A stretch of DNA of 64,000 nt, from contig OZ021729.1 in assembly GCA_963978545.1 (NCBI GenBank), positions 88,752,466-88,816,465 on the forward strand. The letters are read 5' to 3'. The stretch comes from Linyphia triangularis (Eukaryota > Arthropoda > Arachnida > Araneae > Linyphiidae). The notes beneath the pieces are model-generated. The model saw nothing but the letters and a program-made list of their open reading frames with translations, searched no databases and had not been told where the DNA came from. Position 1 is the stretch's first letter; each line of letters opens with the position of its first letter. Shown one piece after another: positions 1 through 12,936 of the stretch. The translations under genes were made by a program, and so were the position numbers.

Positions 1-2652
1 TTTAAAAAATTTTCCTTTTTAACAATAATTCATTGAATAGTCCCCCATGCGTTTTCAATGGGGGAATATTTTTTGCATTAACTGGATTTTAATTAGTAAA
101 TTTTCACTTCAATGATGATTTGAAAGTGGAAGTCGATTCGGGTGATGATTTCTGTTACCTTAGATGCAAAAAGATAGTAAAATTTTGAAAATTTCGAAAT
201 GTGAAATTTTCCATACGATTAACATGGGGAAAATAAAAAATTAAAATTTTTGAAAAAGAACTTTTTGGGATAAACTTTAGACACACTTCTTATTTAGTGA
301 GAGTTATAAAATTGGAATTCGATATTCTCCTATATAATAGCTTCAACTTCACCATCAGGGAAAAAATTTAAAAAATTTTCCATTTTTAACAATAATTCAT
401 CGAATAGTCCTATATGCGTTTTCAATGGGGACATTTTTTTGTGTGCAATATCTGGATTTTAAGTAGTAAAATTCCCTTTAATGATGATTTGAATGTATAA
501 ATCGATTCGGGTGATGATATCTGTTACCCTAGATGTAAAAAGATAGTAAAATTTTGAAAATATCGAAATGGGAAATTTTCTACACGATTAACATGGGGAA
601 AATTTAAAATGAAAATTTTTGAAAGTGCACTTTTTGGGACCAATTTTAGACGCACTTCTTATTTAGTGAGTGTTATAAAATTAGAATTGGAGATTCTTAT
701 ATATAATAGCTTCAATTTCAACTTCGGGAAAAAATTTTGAAAATTTTTCTTGTTTAACAATAATTCATTGAATAGTCCCCCATGCGTTTTCAATGGGAAT
801 TTTTTTTTTATACATTAACTGGAATTTAAGTAGTAAAATTTCACTTCAATGACGATTTGAATGTGGAAATCAATTCGAGTGATGATTTCTGTTAACCTAG
901 TTGCAAAAAGATTTAAAAAATTTAAATATTTCGAAATGTGAAATTTTCCATACGATTAACATGGGGAAAATTTAAAATGAAAAATTTTAGAAAGTTCACT
1001 TTTTGGGACCAATTTTAGACGCACTTCTTATTTAGTGAGTGTTATAAAATTGGAATTGGAGATTCTCCTATATAATAGCTTCCATTTCCCTATCAGGGAA
1101 AGAATTTAAAAAATTTTCTTGTTTAACAATAATTCATTGAATAGTCCCATATGCGTTGTTAATAGGGGATTTTTTTTTTTTTTGCATTAACTGGATTTTA
1201 AAGTAGTAAAATTTCACTTCAATGATGATTTGAATGTGGAAATCGATTCGGGTGATGATTTTTGTTACCTTAGATGCAAAAAGATAGTAAAATTTTGAAA
1301 ATTTCGAAATGCGAAATTTTCCATACTATTAACATGGGGAAAATTTAAAAGGAAAATTTTTGAAAGTGCACTTTTTGGGACAAATTTTAGACGCATTTCT
1401 GATTTAGTGAGTGTTATAAAATTGGAATTGCAGATTCTCCTGTATAATACCTTCTATTTCACCATCGGGAAAAAATATTGAAAATTTTTCTTTTTTAACA
1501 ATTATTAATTGAATAGTCCCAAATGCGTTTTCAATGGGGGAATTTTTTTTTTTGCATTAACTGGATTTTAAAGTAGTAAAATTTCACTTCAATGATTATT
1601 TGAATGTGGAAATCGATTCGGGTGATGATTTTTGTTAGCCTAGTTGCAAAAAAATAGTAAAATTTAGAAAATTTATTAATGTGAAATTTTCCATACGATT
1701 AACATGGGGAAAATTTAAAATGACAATTTTTGAAAGTGCACTTTTTGGGACCAATTTTAGACCCACTTCTTATTTAGTGAATGTTATAAAATTGGAATTG
1801 GAGATTCTCCTATATAATAGCTTCCATTTCCCCACCAGGGAAAGAATTTAAAAATTTTTCTTGTTTAACAATAATTCATTGAATAGTCCCATAAGCGTTT
1901 TCAATAGGGGATTTTTTCTTTTTGTTGCATTAAATGGATTTTAAAGTAGTAAAATTTCACTTTAATGATGATTTGAATGTGGAAATCGATTCGGGTGATG
2001 ATTTTTGTTACCCTAGTTTTAAAAGGATACTAAAATTTTGAAAATTTCGAAATGTGAAATTTTCCATACAATTAAAATGGGGAAAATAAAAAATTAAATT
2101 TTTTGAAAAAGAACTACTTGGGATAAACTTTAGACGCACTTCTTATTAAGTGAGTGTTATAAAATTGGAATTGGAGATTCTCCTATATAATAGCTTCAAT
2201 TTCGCCGTCGGGAAAAAATTTTGATAATTTTTCTTGTTTAACAATAATTCATTGAATAGTCCCCCATGCGTTTTCAATGGGGGAATATTTTTTGCATTAA
2301 CTGGATTTTAATTAGTAAATTTTCACTTCAATGATGATTTGAATGTGGAAATCGATTCGGGTGATGATTTCTGTTTCCTTAGATGCAAAAAGATAGTAAA
2401 ATTTTGAAAATTTCGAAATGCGAAATTTTCCATACTATTAACACGGGGAAAATTTAAAAGGAAATTTTTTGAAAGTGCACTTTTTGGGACAAATTTTAGA
2501 CGCATTTCTGATTTAGTGAGTGTTATAAAATTGGAATTGCAGATTCTCCTATATAATACCTTCAATTTCACCATCGGGAAAAAATATTGAAAATTTTTCT
2601 TTTTTAATAATTATTAATTGAATAGTCCCAAATGCGTTTTCAATGGGGGAAT
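1..2652 (+). repeat. Segment duplicated at 10328-12981
   Basis: The two blocks match at an offset of 10327 to 10331 over seven monomers, including the rare attttttctttttgttgc run at 1909 and 12241. The match is broken by a short patch at 12319-12371 and stops where the right copy meets the rearranged monomer at 12937. Confidence 0.82.
21..387 (+). repeat. Representative satellite monomer with two internal dyads
   Basis: This first complete unit is 367 bp. It contains two inverted repeats: CCCCCAT at 42-48 facing ATGGGGG at 58-64 across a 9-base spacer, and GAAAATTTC at 187-195 facing GAAATTTTC at 203-211 across a 7-base spacer. TATA-like strings lie at 305-311 (TATAAAA) and 331-337 (TATATAA) and are kept in most monomers. 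Whether either dyad or the TATA-like strings does anything is not shown. Runs of A and T separate the conserved blocks. Confidence 0.9.
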
Positions 2653-3626
2653 TTTTTTTTTTGCATTAACTGGATTTTAAAGTAGTAAAATTTCACTTCA
2701 ATGATTATTTGAATGTGGAAGTCGATTCGAGTGATGATTTCTGTTAACCTAGTTGCAAAAAGATAGTAAAAATTTAAAAATTTCGAAATGTGAAATTTTC
2801 CATACGATTAACATATGGAAAATTAAAAATTAAAATTTTGGAAAAAGAACTACTTGGGATAGTTTTTTGACACACTTCTTATTTAGTGAGTGTTATAAAA
2901 TTGGAATTGGAGATTCTCCTATATAATAGCTTCAATTTCAATTTCAGGAAAAAATTTTGATAATTTTTCTTGTTTAACAATAATTCATTGAATAGTCCCC
3001 CACGCGTTTTCAATGGGGGAATATTTTTTTGCATTAACTGGATTTTAAAGTAGTAAAATTTCACTTGAATGATGATTTGAATGTGGAAATCGATTCGGGT
3101 GATGATTTCTGTTACCTTAGATGCAAAAAGATAGTAAAATTTTGAAAATTTCGAAATGGGAAATTTTCCATACTATTTACATGTGGTTGGTTGTTTTCAG
3201 ATTATCTGGAGCCGTCAGCAACACGAGGGCTATAATGCGCCGAAACATTCGTCATTAGACAAGCCAACATACATTTACAAACACCCATGCCTACACGGGA
3301 CTCGAACCCGCAACCTCGCGGTCTAGAGGCTAGCACCCTAACCACTATACCGTTTGGTCGGCCTATTTACATGGGGAAAATTTAAAAGGAAAGTTTTTGA
3401 AAGTGCACTTTTTGGGACCAATTTTAGACGCATTTCTGATTTAGTGAGTGTTATAAAATTGGAATTGCAGATTCTCCTACATAATACCTATAATTTCACC
3501 ATCGGGAAAAAATTTTGAAAATTTTTCTTTTTTAACAATAATTAATTGAATAGTCCCAAATGCGTTTTCAATGGGGGAATATTTTTTGCATTAACTGGAT
3601 TTTAATAAGTAAATTTTCACTTCAAT
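1964..3626 (+). repeat. Segment duplicated at 40352-42015
   Basis: Offset is 38388-38389. Shared private variants include ctagttttaaaaggatac (2013 and 40401), the ctggagccgtc form of the SINE (3206 and 41595) and the atgtgg form of its left target duplication. Beyond 3626 the right block has one extra monomer before the match resumes at offset 38755. Confidence 0.8.
3187..3362 (-). mobile_element. tRNA-derived SINE in satellite, copy 1
   Basis: The element is 176 bp, with the tRNA-like head on the minus strand. From 3362 leftwards it reads a head beginning GCCGACCAAACGG, an A-box-like tatagtggttag, a canonical B box GGTTCGAGTCC, then a body and a short aaccaa tail. Flanking direct repeats are 14 bp: ctatttacatgtgg at 3173-3186 and ctatttacatgggg at 3363-3376. 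This copy has the ctggagccgtc variant shared only with the copy at 41576. SINEs of this build are pol III transcripts moved by LINE machinery. No coding capacity. Confidence 0.92.
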
Positions 3627-4344
3627 GATGATTTGAAAGTGGAAATCGATTCGGGTGATGATTTCTGTTACCTTAGATGCAAAAAGATAGTAAAATTTTG
3701 AAAATTTCGAAATGTGAAATTTTCCATACGATTAACATGGGGAAAATAAAAAATTAAAATTTTTGAAAAAGAACTTTTTGGGATAAACTTTAGACACACT
3801 TCTTATTTAGTGAGAGTTATAAAATTGGAATTCGATATTCTCCTATATAATAGCTTCCACTTCACCATCAGGGAAAAAATTTAAAAAAAATTCCATTTTT
3901 AACAATAATTCATCGAATAGTCCTATATGCGTTTTCAATGGGGACATTTTTTTGTGTGCAATATCTGGATTTTAAGTAGTAAAATTCCCTTTAATGATGA
4001 TTTGAATGTATAAATCGATTCGGGTGATGATATCTGTTACCCTAGATGCAAAAAGATAGTAAAATTTTGAAAATATCGAAATGGGAAATTTTCTATACGA
4101 TTAACATGGGGAAAATTAAAATGAAATTTTTTGAAAGTGCACTTTTTTGGACCAATTTTAGACGCACTTCTTATTTAGTGAGTGTTATAAAATTAGAATT
4201 GGAGATTCTCCTATATAATAGCTTCAATTTCAACTTCGGGAAAAAATTTTGAAATTTTTTTTTGTTTAACAATAATTCATTGAATAGTCCCCCATGCGTT
4301 TTCAATGGGAATTTTTTTTTTTTTTTACTTTAACTGGAATTTAA

Positions 4345-6020
4345 GTAGTAAAATTCCACTTCAATGACGATTTGAATGTGGAAATCGATTCGAGTGATGA
4401 TTTCTGTTAACCTAGTTGCAAAAAGTTTTAAAAATTTAAAAATTTCGAAATGTGAAATTTTTCATCCGATTAACATGGGGAAAATTTAAAATTATATTTT
4501 TTGAAAAAGAACTACTTGGGATAAACTTTAGACACACTTCTTATTTAGTGAGTGTTATAAAATTAGAATTGGAGATTCTCCTATATAATAGCTTCAATTT
4601 CAACTTCGGGAAAAAATTTTGATAATTTTTTTTGTTTAACAATAATTCATTGAATAGTCCCCCATGCGTTTTCAATGGGGGAATATTTTTTGCATTAACT
4701 GGATTTTAATTAGTAAATTTTCACTTCAATGATGATTTGAATGTGGAAATCGATTCGGGTGATGATTTCTGTTACCTTAGATGCAAAAAGATAGTAAAAT
4801 TTTGAAAATTTCGAAATGTGAAATTTTCCATATGATTAACATGGGGAAAATAAAAAATTAAAATTTTGGAAAAAGAACTACTTGGGATAAACTTTAGAGA
4901 CACTTCTTATTTAGTGAGTGTTATAAAATTGGAATTGGAGATTCTCCTATATAATAGCTTCAATTTCAACTTCGGGAAAAAATTTTGAAAATTTTTCTTG
5001 TTTAACAATAATTCATTGAATAGTCCCCCATGCGTTTTCAATGGGAAATTTTTATTTTTTTATACATTAACTGGAGTTTAAGTAGTAAAATTTCACTTCA
5101 ATGACGATTTGAATGTGGAAATCGATTCGAGTGATGATTTCTGTTAACCTAGTTGCAAAAATATATTAAAAATTTAAAAATTTCGAAATGTTAAATTTTC
5201 CATACGATTAACAAGATGAAAATTTAAAATGAAAATTTTTGAAAGTGCACTTTTTGCGACCAATTTTAGACCAACTTCTTATTTAGTGAGTGTTATAAAA
5301 TTGGAATTGGAGATTCTCCTATATAATAGCTTTCATTTCCCCATCAGGGAAAGAATTTAAAAAAATTTCTTGTTTAACAATAATTCATTGAATAGTCCTA
5401 AATGAGTTTTCAATGATGAAATATTTTTTGCATTATTTGGATTTTAAGTAGTAAAATTTCACTTCAATGACGATTTGAATGTAGAAATCGATTCGAATGA
5501 TGATTTCTGTTACCCTTGTTGCAAAAAGATAGTAAAATTTTTAAAATATCGAAATGGGAATTTTTTCATAGGATTAACATGGGGAAAATTTAAAATGAAA
5601 ATTTTTGAAAGTGCACTTTTTGGGACCAATTTTAGACGCACTTCTTATTTAGTGAGTGTTATAATATTGGAATTGGAGATTCTCCTATATAATAGCTTCC
5701 ATTTCCCCATCAGGGAAAGAATTTAAAAATTGTTCTTGTTTAACAATGATTCATTGAATAGTCCCATATGCGTTTTCAATAGGGGATTTTTTTTTTGCAT
5801 TAACTGGATTTTAAAGTAGTAAAATTTCACTTTAATGATGATTTGAATAAAGAAATCAATTCGGGTGAATATTTCTTTTAAACTAGTTGCAAAAAGATTG
5901 TAAAATTTTAAAAATTTCGAAATGTGAAATTTTCCATACGATTAGCATGCGGAAAAAAAAAAGAAATTTTTTGAAAGTGCACTTTTTGGGACCAACTTTA
6001 GACGCACTTCTTATTTAGTG
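4345..6020 (+). repeat. Segment also present at 42731-44405, 50283-51957 and partly 13016-14206
   Basis: The landmark at 5475 recurs at 43860, 51412 and 13291. The rare aacaagatgaaaattt and tttttgcgacc variants are shared by all four. The 13016-14206 copy uses an offset of 7816 and runs from 5200 to about 6390. Confidence 0.78.
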
Positions 6021-8885
6021 AGTGTTATAAAATTGGAATTGGAGATTCTCCTATATAATAGCTTCCATTTCCCCATCAGGGAAAGAATTTAAAAATTGTT
6101 CTTGTTTAACAATGATTCATTGAATAGTCCCATATGCGTTTTCAATAGGGGATTTTTTTTTTGCATTAACTGGATTTTAAAGTAGTAAAATTTCACTTTA
6201 ATGATGATTTGAATAAAGAAATCAATTCGGGTGAATATTTCTTTTAAACTAGTTGCAAAAAGATTGTAAAATTTTAAAAATTTCGAAATGTGAAATTTTC
6301 CATACGATTAGCACGCGGAAAAAAAAAAGAAATTTTTTGAAAGTGCACTTTTTGGGACCAACTTTAGACGCACTTCTTATTTAGTGAGTGTTATAAAATT
6401 GGAATTGGAGATTCTCCTATATAATAGCTTCCATTTCAACTTCAGGAAAAAATTTTGATAATTTTTCTTGTTTAACAATAATTCATTGAATAGTCCTCCA
6501 TGTGTTTTCAATGGGGGAATATTTTTTGCATTAACTGGATTTTAATTAGTAAATTTTCACTTCAATGATGATTTGAATGTGGAAATCGATTCGGGTGATG
6601 ATTTCTGTTACCCTTGTTGCAAAAAGATAGTAAAATTTTGAAAATTTCGAAATGGGAAATTTTCCATACTATTTACATGGGGAAAATTTAAAATGAAAAT
6701 TTTTGAAAGTGCACTTTTTGGGACCAATTTTAGACGCACTTCTTATTTAGTGAGTGTTATAAAATTGGAATTGGAGATTCTCCTATATAATAGCTTCCAT
6801 TTCCCCATCAGGGAAAGAATTTAAAAATTGTTCTTGTTTAACAATAATTCATTGAATAGTCCCATATGCGTTTCCAATAGGGGATTTTTTTGTTGTTGCA
6901 TTAAATGGATTTTAAAGTAGTAAAATTTCACTTCAATGATGATTTAAATGTGGAAATCGATTCGGGTGATGATTTTTGTTACTCTAGTTGTAAAAAGATT
7001 TTAAAATTTCGAAATGTGAAATTTTCCATACGATTAACATGGGGAAAATAAAAAATTAAAATTTTTGCAGAAGAACTACTTGGGATAAACTTTACACACA
7101 CTTCTTATTTAGTGAGTGTTATAAAATTGGAATTGGAAATTCTCCTATATAATAGCTTCAACATCGCGATCAGGGAAAAAATTTAAAAAATTTTCCTTTT
7201 TAACAATAATTCATTGAATAGTCCCCCATGCGTTTTCAATGGGGGAATATTTTTTGCATTAACTGGATTTTAATTAGTAAATTTTCACTTCAATGATGAT
7301 TTGAATGTGGAAATAGATTCGGGTGATGATTTCTGTTACCTTAGATGCAAAAAGATAGTAAAATTTTGAAAATTTCGAAATGTGAAATTTTCCATACGAT
7401 TAACATGGGGAAAATAAAAAATTAAAATTTTTGAAAAAGAACTTTTTGGGATAAACTTTAGACACACTTCTTATTTAGTGAGAGTTATAAAATTGGAATT
7501 CGATATTCTCCTATATAATAGCTTCAACTTCACCATCAGGGAAAAAATTAAAAAAAAATTCCATTTTTAACAATAATTCATCGAATCTATATGCGTTTTC
7601 AATGGGGACATTATTATTTGTGCAATATCTGGATTTTAAGTAGTAAAATTTCACTTCAATGACGATTTGAATGTGGAAATCGATTCGAGTGATGATTTCT
7701 GTTAACCTAGTTGCAAAAAGATTTTAAAAATTTAAAAATTTCGAAATGTGAAATTTTCCATACGATTAACATGGGGAAAATTTAAAATGAAAATTTTAGA
7801 AAGTGCACTTTTTGGGACAATTTTAGACGCACTTCTTATTTAGTGAGTGTTATAAAATTGGAATTGGAGATTCTCCTATATAATAGCTTCCATTTCCCCC
7901 ATCACGGAAAGAATTTAAAAAAATTTCTTGTTTAACAATAATTCATTGAATAGTCCCATATGCGTTTTCAATAGGGGATTTTTTTTTTTGCATTAACTGG
8001 ATTTTAAAGTAGTAAAATTTCACTTCAATGATGATTTGAATGTGGAAATCGAATCGGGTGATAATTTTTGTTACCCTAGTTGTAAAAAGAATTTATAATA
8101 TTGAAAATTTCGAAATGTGAAATTTTCCATACGATTAACATGGGGAAACTAAAAAATTAAAATTTTGGAAAAAGAACTACTGGTGATAATTTTTTGACAC
8201 ACTTCTTATTTAGTGAGTGTTATAAAATTGGAATTGGAGATTCTCCTATATAATAGCTTCAATTTCAATTTCGGGAAAAAATTTTGATAATTTTTCTTGT
8301 TTAACAATAATTCATTGAATAGTCCCCCATGCGTTTTCAATGGGAAATTTTTATTTTTTTATACATTAACTGGAATTTAAGTAGTAAAACTTCACTTCAA
8401 TGATGATTTCAATAAAGAAATCAATTCGGGTGAATATTTCTTTTAAACTAGTTGCAAAAAGATTGTAAAATTTTAAAAATTTCGAAATGTGAAATTTTCC
8501 ATACGATTAGCATGCGGAAAAAAAAAAGAAATTTTTTGAAAGTGCACTTTTTGAGACCAACTTTAGACGCACTTCTTATTTAGTGAGTGTTATAAAATTG
8601 AAATTTGAGATTATCTTATATAAAACCTTCAATTTCGCTATCGGGAAAAAGTTTTGAAAATTTTATTTTTTTGACAATAATTCATTGAATAGTCCCATAT
8701 CCGTTTTCAATGGGGAATTATTTTTTTTTTCATTATATGGATTTTAAAGTAGTAAAATTTCACTTCAATGATTATTTGAATGTGGAAGTCGATTCGAGTG
8801 ATGATTTCTGTTACCTTAGATGCAAAAAGATAGTAAAATTTTGAAAATTTCGAAATGGGAAATTTTCCATACTATTTACATGGGG

Positions 8886-9061
8886 TTGGTTGTTTTCAGA
8901 TTATCTGGCGCCGTCAGCAACACGAGGGCTATAATGCGCCGAAACATTCGTCATTAGACAAGCCAACATACATTTACAAACACCCATGCCTACACGGGAC
9001 TCGAACCCGCAACCTCGCGGTCTAGAGGCTAGCACCCTAACCACTATACCGTTTGGTCGGC
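8886..9061 (-). mobile_element. tRNA-derived SINE in satellite, copy 2
   Basis: Same 176-bp element at the same monomer position. Target duplications ctatttacatgggg lie at 8872-8885 and 9062-9075 and are identical. B box intact. It belongs to the subgroup with catttacaaacac and ctcgaacccgc. Confidence 0.92.
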
Positions 9062-9948
9062 CTATTTACATGGGGAAAATTTAAAAGGAAAATTTTTGAA
9101 AGTGCACTTTTTGGGACCAATTTTAGACGCATTTCTGATTTAGTGAGTGTTATAAAATTGGAATTGCAGATTCTCCTATATAATACCTTCAATTTCACCA
9201 TCGGGAAAAATTTTTGAAAATTTTTCTTTTTTAACAATAATTAATTGAATAGTCCCAAATGCGTTTTCAATGGGGGAATATTTTTTGCATTCACTGGATT
9301 TTAATTAGTAAATTTTAACTTCAATGATTATTTGAATGTGGAAATCGATTCGGGTGATGATTTTTGTTATCCTAGTTGCAAAAAAATAGTAAAATTTAGA
9401 AAATTTATTAAAGTGAAATTTTCCATACGATTAACATGGGGAAAATTTAAAATGAAATTTTTTGAAAGTGCACTTTTTGGGACCAATTTTAGACGCACTT
9501 CTTATTTAGTGAATGTTATAATATTGGAATTGGAGATTCTCCTATATAATAGCTTCAATTTCAACTTCGGGAAAAAATTTTGAAAATTTTTCTTGTTTAA
9601 CAATAATTCATTGAATAATCTCCCATGCGTTTTCAATGGGAAATTTTTATTTTTTTATACATTAACTGGAATTTAAGTAGTAAAATTTCACTTCAATGAT
9701 GATTTGAATGTGGAAATCGATTCGGGTGATGATTTTTGTTACCCTAGTTGTAAAAAGAATTTAAAATTTTGAAAATTTCGAAATGTGAAATTTTCCATAC
9801 GATTAACATGGGGAAAATTTAAAATGAAAATTTTTGAAAGTGCACTTTTTGGGACCAATTTTAGACGCACTTCTTATTTAGTGAGTGTTGTAAAATTGGA
9901 ATTGGAGATTCTCCTATATAATAGCTTCCATTTCCCCATCAGGGAAAG

Positions 9949-9990
9949 AATTTAAAAATTGTTCTTGTTTGTAAAAATTGTTCTTCTTTC
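9949..9990 (+). repeat. Altered monomer start with short duplication
   Basis: The usual ttgtttaacaataattcattgaatag is replaced by a second copy of taaaaattgttctt followed by ctttcattgaatag. The same change is at 39863-39904, so it arose once and was copied with the surrounding block. Confidence 0.75.
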
Positions 9991-12936
9991 ATTGAATAGT
10001 CCCATATGCGTTTTCAATAGGGGATTTTTTTTTTGCATTAAAAGGATTTTAAAGTAGTAAAATTTCACTTCAATGATGATTTGAATGTGGAAATCAATTC
10101 GGGTGATGATTTTTGTTACCCTAGTTGTAAAAAGAATTTAAAATTTTTAAAATTTCGAAATGTGAAATTTTCCATACGATTAACATGGGGAAAATAAAAA
10201 ATTAAAATTTTTGCAAAAGAACTACTTGGGATAAACTTTAGACACACTTCTTATTTAGTGAGTGTTATAAAATTGGAATTGGAGATTCTCCTATATAATA
10301 GCTTCAACTTCATGATCAGGGAAAAAATTTAAAAAATTTTCCTTTTTAACAATAATTCATTGAATAGTCCCCCATGCGTTTTCAATGGGGGAATATTTTT
10401 TGCATTAACTGGATTTTAATTAGTAAATTTTCACTTCAATGATGATTTGAAAGTGGAAGTCGATTCGGGTGATGATTTCTGTTACCTTAGATGCAAAAAG
10501 ATAGTAAAATTTTGAAAATTTCGAAATGTGAAATTTTCCATACGATTAACATGGGGAAAATAAAAAATTAAAATTTTTGAAAAAGAACTTTTTGGGATAA
10601 ACTTTAGACACACTTCTTATTTAGTGAGAGTTATAAAATTGGAATTCGATATTCTCCTATATAATAGCTTCAACTTCACCATCAGGGAAAAAATTTAAAA
10701 ATTTTTCCATTTTTAACAATAATTCATCGAATAGTCCTATATGCGTTTTCAATGGGGACATTTTTTTGTGTGCAATATCTGGATTTTAAGTAGTAAAATT
10801 CCCTTTAATGATGATTTGAATGTATAAATCGATTCGGGTGATGATATCTGTTACCCTAGATGTAAAAAGATAGTAAAATTTTGAAAATATCGAAATGGGA
10901 AATTTTCTACACGATTAACATGGGGAAAATTTAAAATGAAAATTTTTGAAAGTGCACTTTTTGGGACCAATTTTAGACGCACTTCTTATTTAGTGAGTGT
11001 TATAAAATTAGAATTGGAGATTCTTATATATAATAGCTTCAATTTCAACTTCGGGAAAAAATTTTGAAAATTTTTCTTGTTTAACAATAATTCATTGAAT
11101 AGTCCCCCATGCGTTTTCAATGGGAATTTTTTTTTTTTTTATACATTAACTGGAATTTAAGTAGTAAAATTTCACTTCAATGACGATTTGAATGTGGAAA
11201 TCAATTCGAGTGATGATTTCTGTTAACCTAGTTGCAAAAAGATTTAAAAAATTTAAATATTTCGAAATGTGAAATTTTCCATACGATTAACATGGGGAAA
11301 ATTTAAAATGAAAAATTTTAGAAAGTTCACTTTTTGGGACCAATTTTAGACGCACTTCTTATTTAGTGAGTGTTATAAAATTGGAATTGGAGATTCTCCT
11401 ATATAATAGCTTCCATTTCCCTATCAGGGAAAGAATTTAAAAAATTTTCTTGTTTAACAATAATTCATTGAATAGTCCCATATGCGTTGTTAATAGGGGA
11501 TTTTTTTTTTTTTTGCATTAACTGGATTTTAAAGTAGTAAAATTTCACTTCAATGATGATTTGAATGTGGAAATCGATTCGGGTGATGATTTTTGTTACC
11601 TTAGATGCAAAAAGATAGTAAAATTTTGAAAATTTCGAAATGCGAAATTTTCCATACTATTAACATGGGGAAAATTTAAAAGGAAAATTTTTGAAAGTGC
11701 ACTTTTTGGGACAAATTTTAGACGCATTTCTGATTTAGTGAGTGTTATAAAATTGGAATTGCAGATTCTCCTGTATAATACCTTCTATTTCACCATCGGG
11801 AAAAAATATTGAAAATTTTTCTTTTTTAACAATTATTAATTGAATAGTCCCAAATGCGTTTTCAATGGGGGAATTTTTTTTTTTGCATTAACTGGATTTT
11901 AAAGTAGTAAAATTTCACTTCAATGATTATTTGAATGTGGAAATCGATTCGGGTGATGATTTTTGTTAGCCTAGTTGCAAAAAAATAGTAAAATTTAGAA
12001 AATTTATTAATGTGAAATTTTCCATACGATTAACATGGGGAAAATTTAAAATGACAATTTTTGAAAGTGCACTTTTTGGGACCAATTTTAGACCCACTTC
12101 TTATTTAGTGAATGTTATAAAATTGGAATTGGAGATTCTCCTATATAATAGCTTCCATTTCCCCACCAGGGAAAGAATTTAAAAATTTTTCTTGTTTAAC
12201 AATAATTCATTGAATAGTCCCATAAGCGTTTTCAATAGGGGATTTTTTCTTTTTGTTGCATTAAATGGATTTTAAAGTAGTAAAATTTCACTTTAATGAT
12301 GATTTGAATGTGGAAATCAATTCGGGTGATGATTTTTGTTACCCTAGTTGTAAAAAGAATTTAAAATTTTTAAAATTTCGAAATGTGAAATTTTCCATAC
12401 AATTAAAATGGGGAAAATAAAAAATTAAATTTTTTGAAAAAGAACTACTTGGGATAAACTTTAGACGCACTTCTTATTAAGTGAGTGTTATAAAATTGGA
12501 ATTGGAGATTCTCCTATATAATAGCTTCAATTTCGCCGTCGGGAAAAAATTTTGATAATTTTTCTTGTTTAACAATAATTCATTGAATAGTCCCCCATGC
12601 GTTTTCAATGGGGGAATATTTTTTGCATTAACTGGATTTTAATTAGTAAATTTTCACTTCAATGATGATTTGAATGTGGAAATCGATTCGGGTGATGATT
12701 TCTGTTTCCTTAGATGCAAAAAGATAGTAAAATTTTGAAAATTTCGAAATGCGAAATTTTCCATACTATTAACACGGGGAAAATTTAAAAGGAAATTTTT
12801 TGAAAGTGCACTTTTTGGGACAAATTTTAGACGCATTTCTGATTTAGTGAGTGTTATAAAATTGGAATTGCAGATTCTCCTATATAATACCTTCAATTTC
12901 ACCATCGGGAAAAAATATTGAAAATTTTTCTTTTTT

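Larger units (their letters stand above)
1..10347 (+). repeat. Satellite block 1, monomers 1-27
   Basis: Monomer starts: 21, 388, 756, 1125, 1497, 1867, 2240, 2606, 2976 (SINE), 3534, 3901, 4268, 4638, 5004, 5376, 5742, 6108, 6474, 6840, 7202, 7569, 7934, 8303, 8673 (SINE), 9233, 9599, about 9970. Monomers starting 5742 and 6108 are near-identical neighbours, with diagnostic strings exactly 366 bp apart (5837 and 6203). The unit at 7569 has lost four bases just after its start (cgaatctatatg instead of cgaatagtcctatatg), a marker shared with 37483. Monomer classes differ in the bases after the start: C5-hairpin type, ccTATATGCG type, cccATATGCG type, cccAAATGCG type and ccTAAATGAG type. Confidence 0.9.
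6840..10440 (+). repeat. Segment duplicated at 36744-40352
   Basis: Offset is 29904 and becomes 29914 after a 10-base deletion near 7005. Shared private variants include cgaatctatatg (7580 and 37494), the doubled taaaaattgttctt (9949 and 39863) and the SINE at 8886 and 38800. The match then passes directly into the copy of 1964-3626, making 36744-42015 a mosaic of two distant blocks joined in monomer register. Confidence 0.8.

Noticed and set aside
2323..2574. Minus-strand frames of 61-83 codons in satellite units, some running into the SINE
   Set aside because: Same reasoning: AT-rich repeats leave occasional stop-free stretches, and the frames end at arbitrary points of the monomer or continue into tRNA-like SINE sequence.
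5475..5726. An 83-codon plus-strand frame recurring in many monomers (for example 9332, 13291, 16595, 21923, 25226, 29842, 36477, 39246, 43860, 48467, 51412, 56019)
   Set aside because: It repeats only because the satellite repeats. Most monomers carry a stop in the middle (aaattttga), small insertions shift the frame freely, and minus-strand frames of similar length overlap it. Nothing suggests translation.
8886..9061. A functional tRNA gene on the minus strand
   Set aside because: The A and B box regions are tRNA-like, but I could not fold a proper anticodon arm, and the head continues into a SINE body with target duplications.
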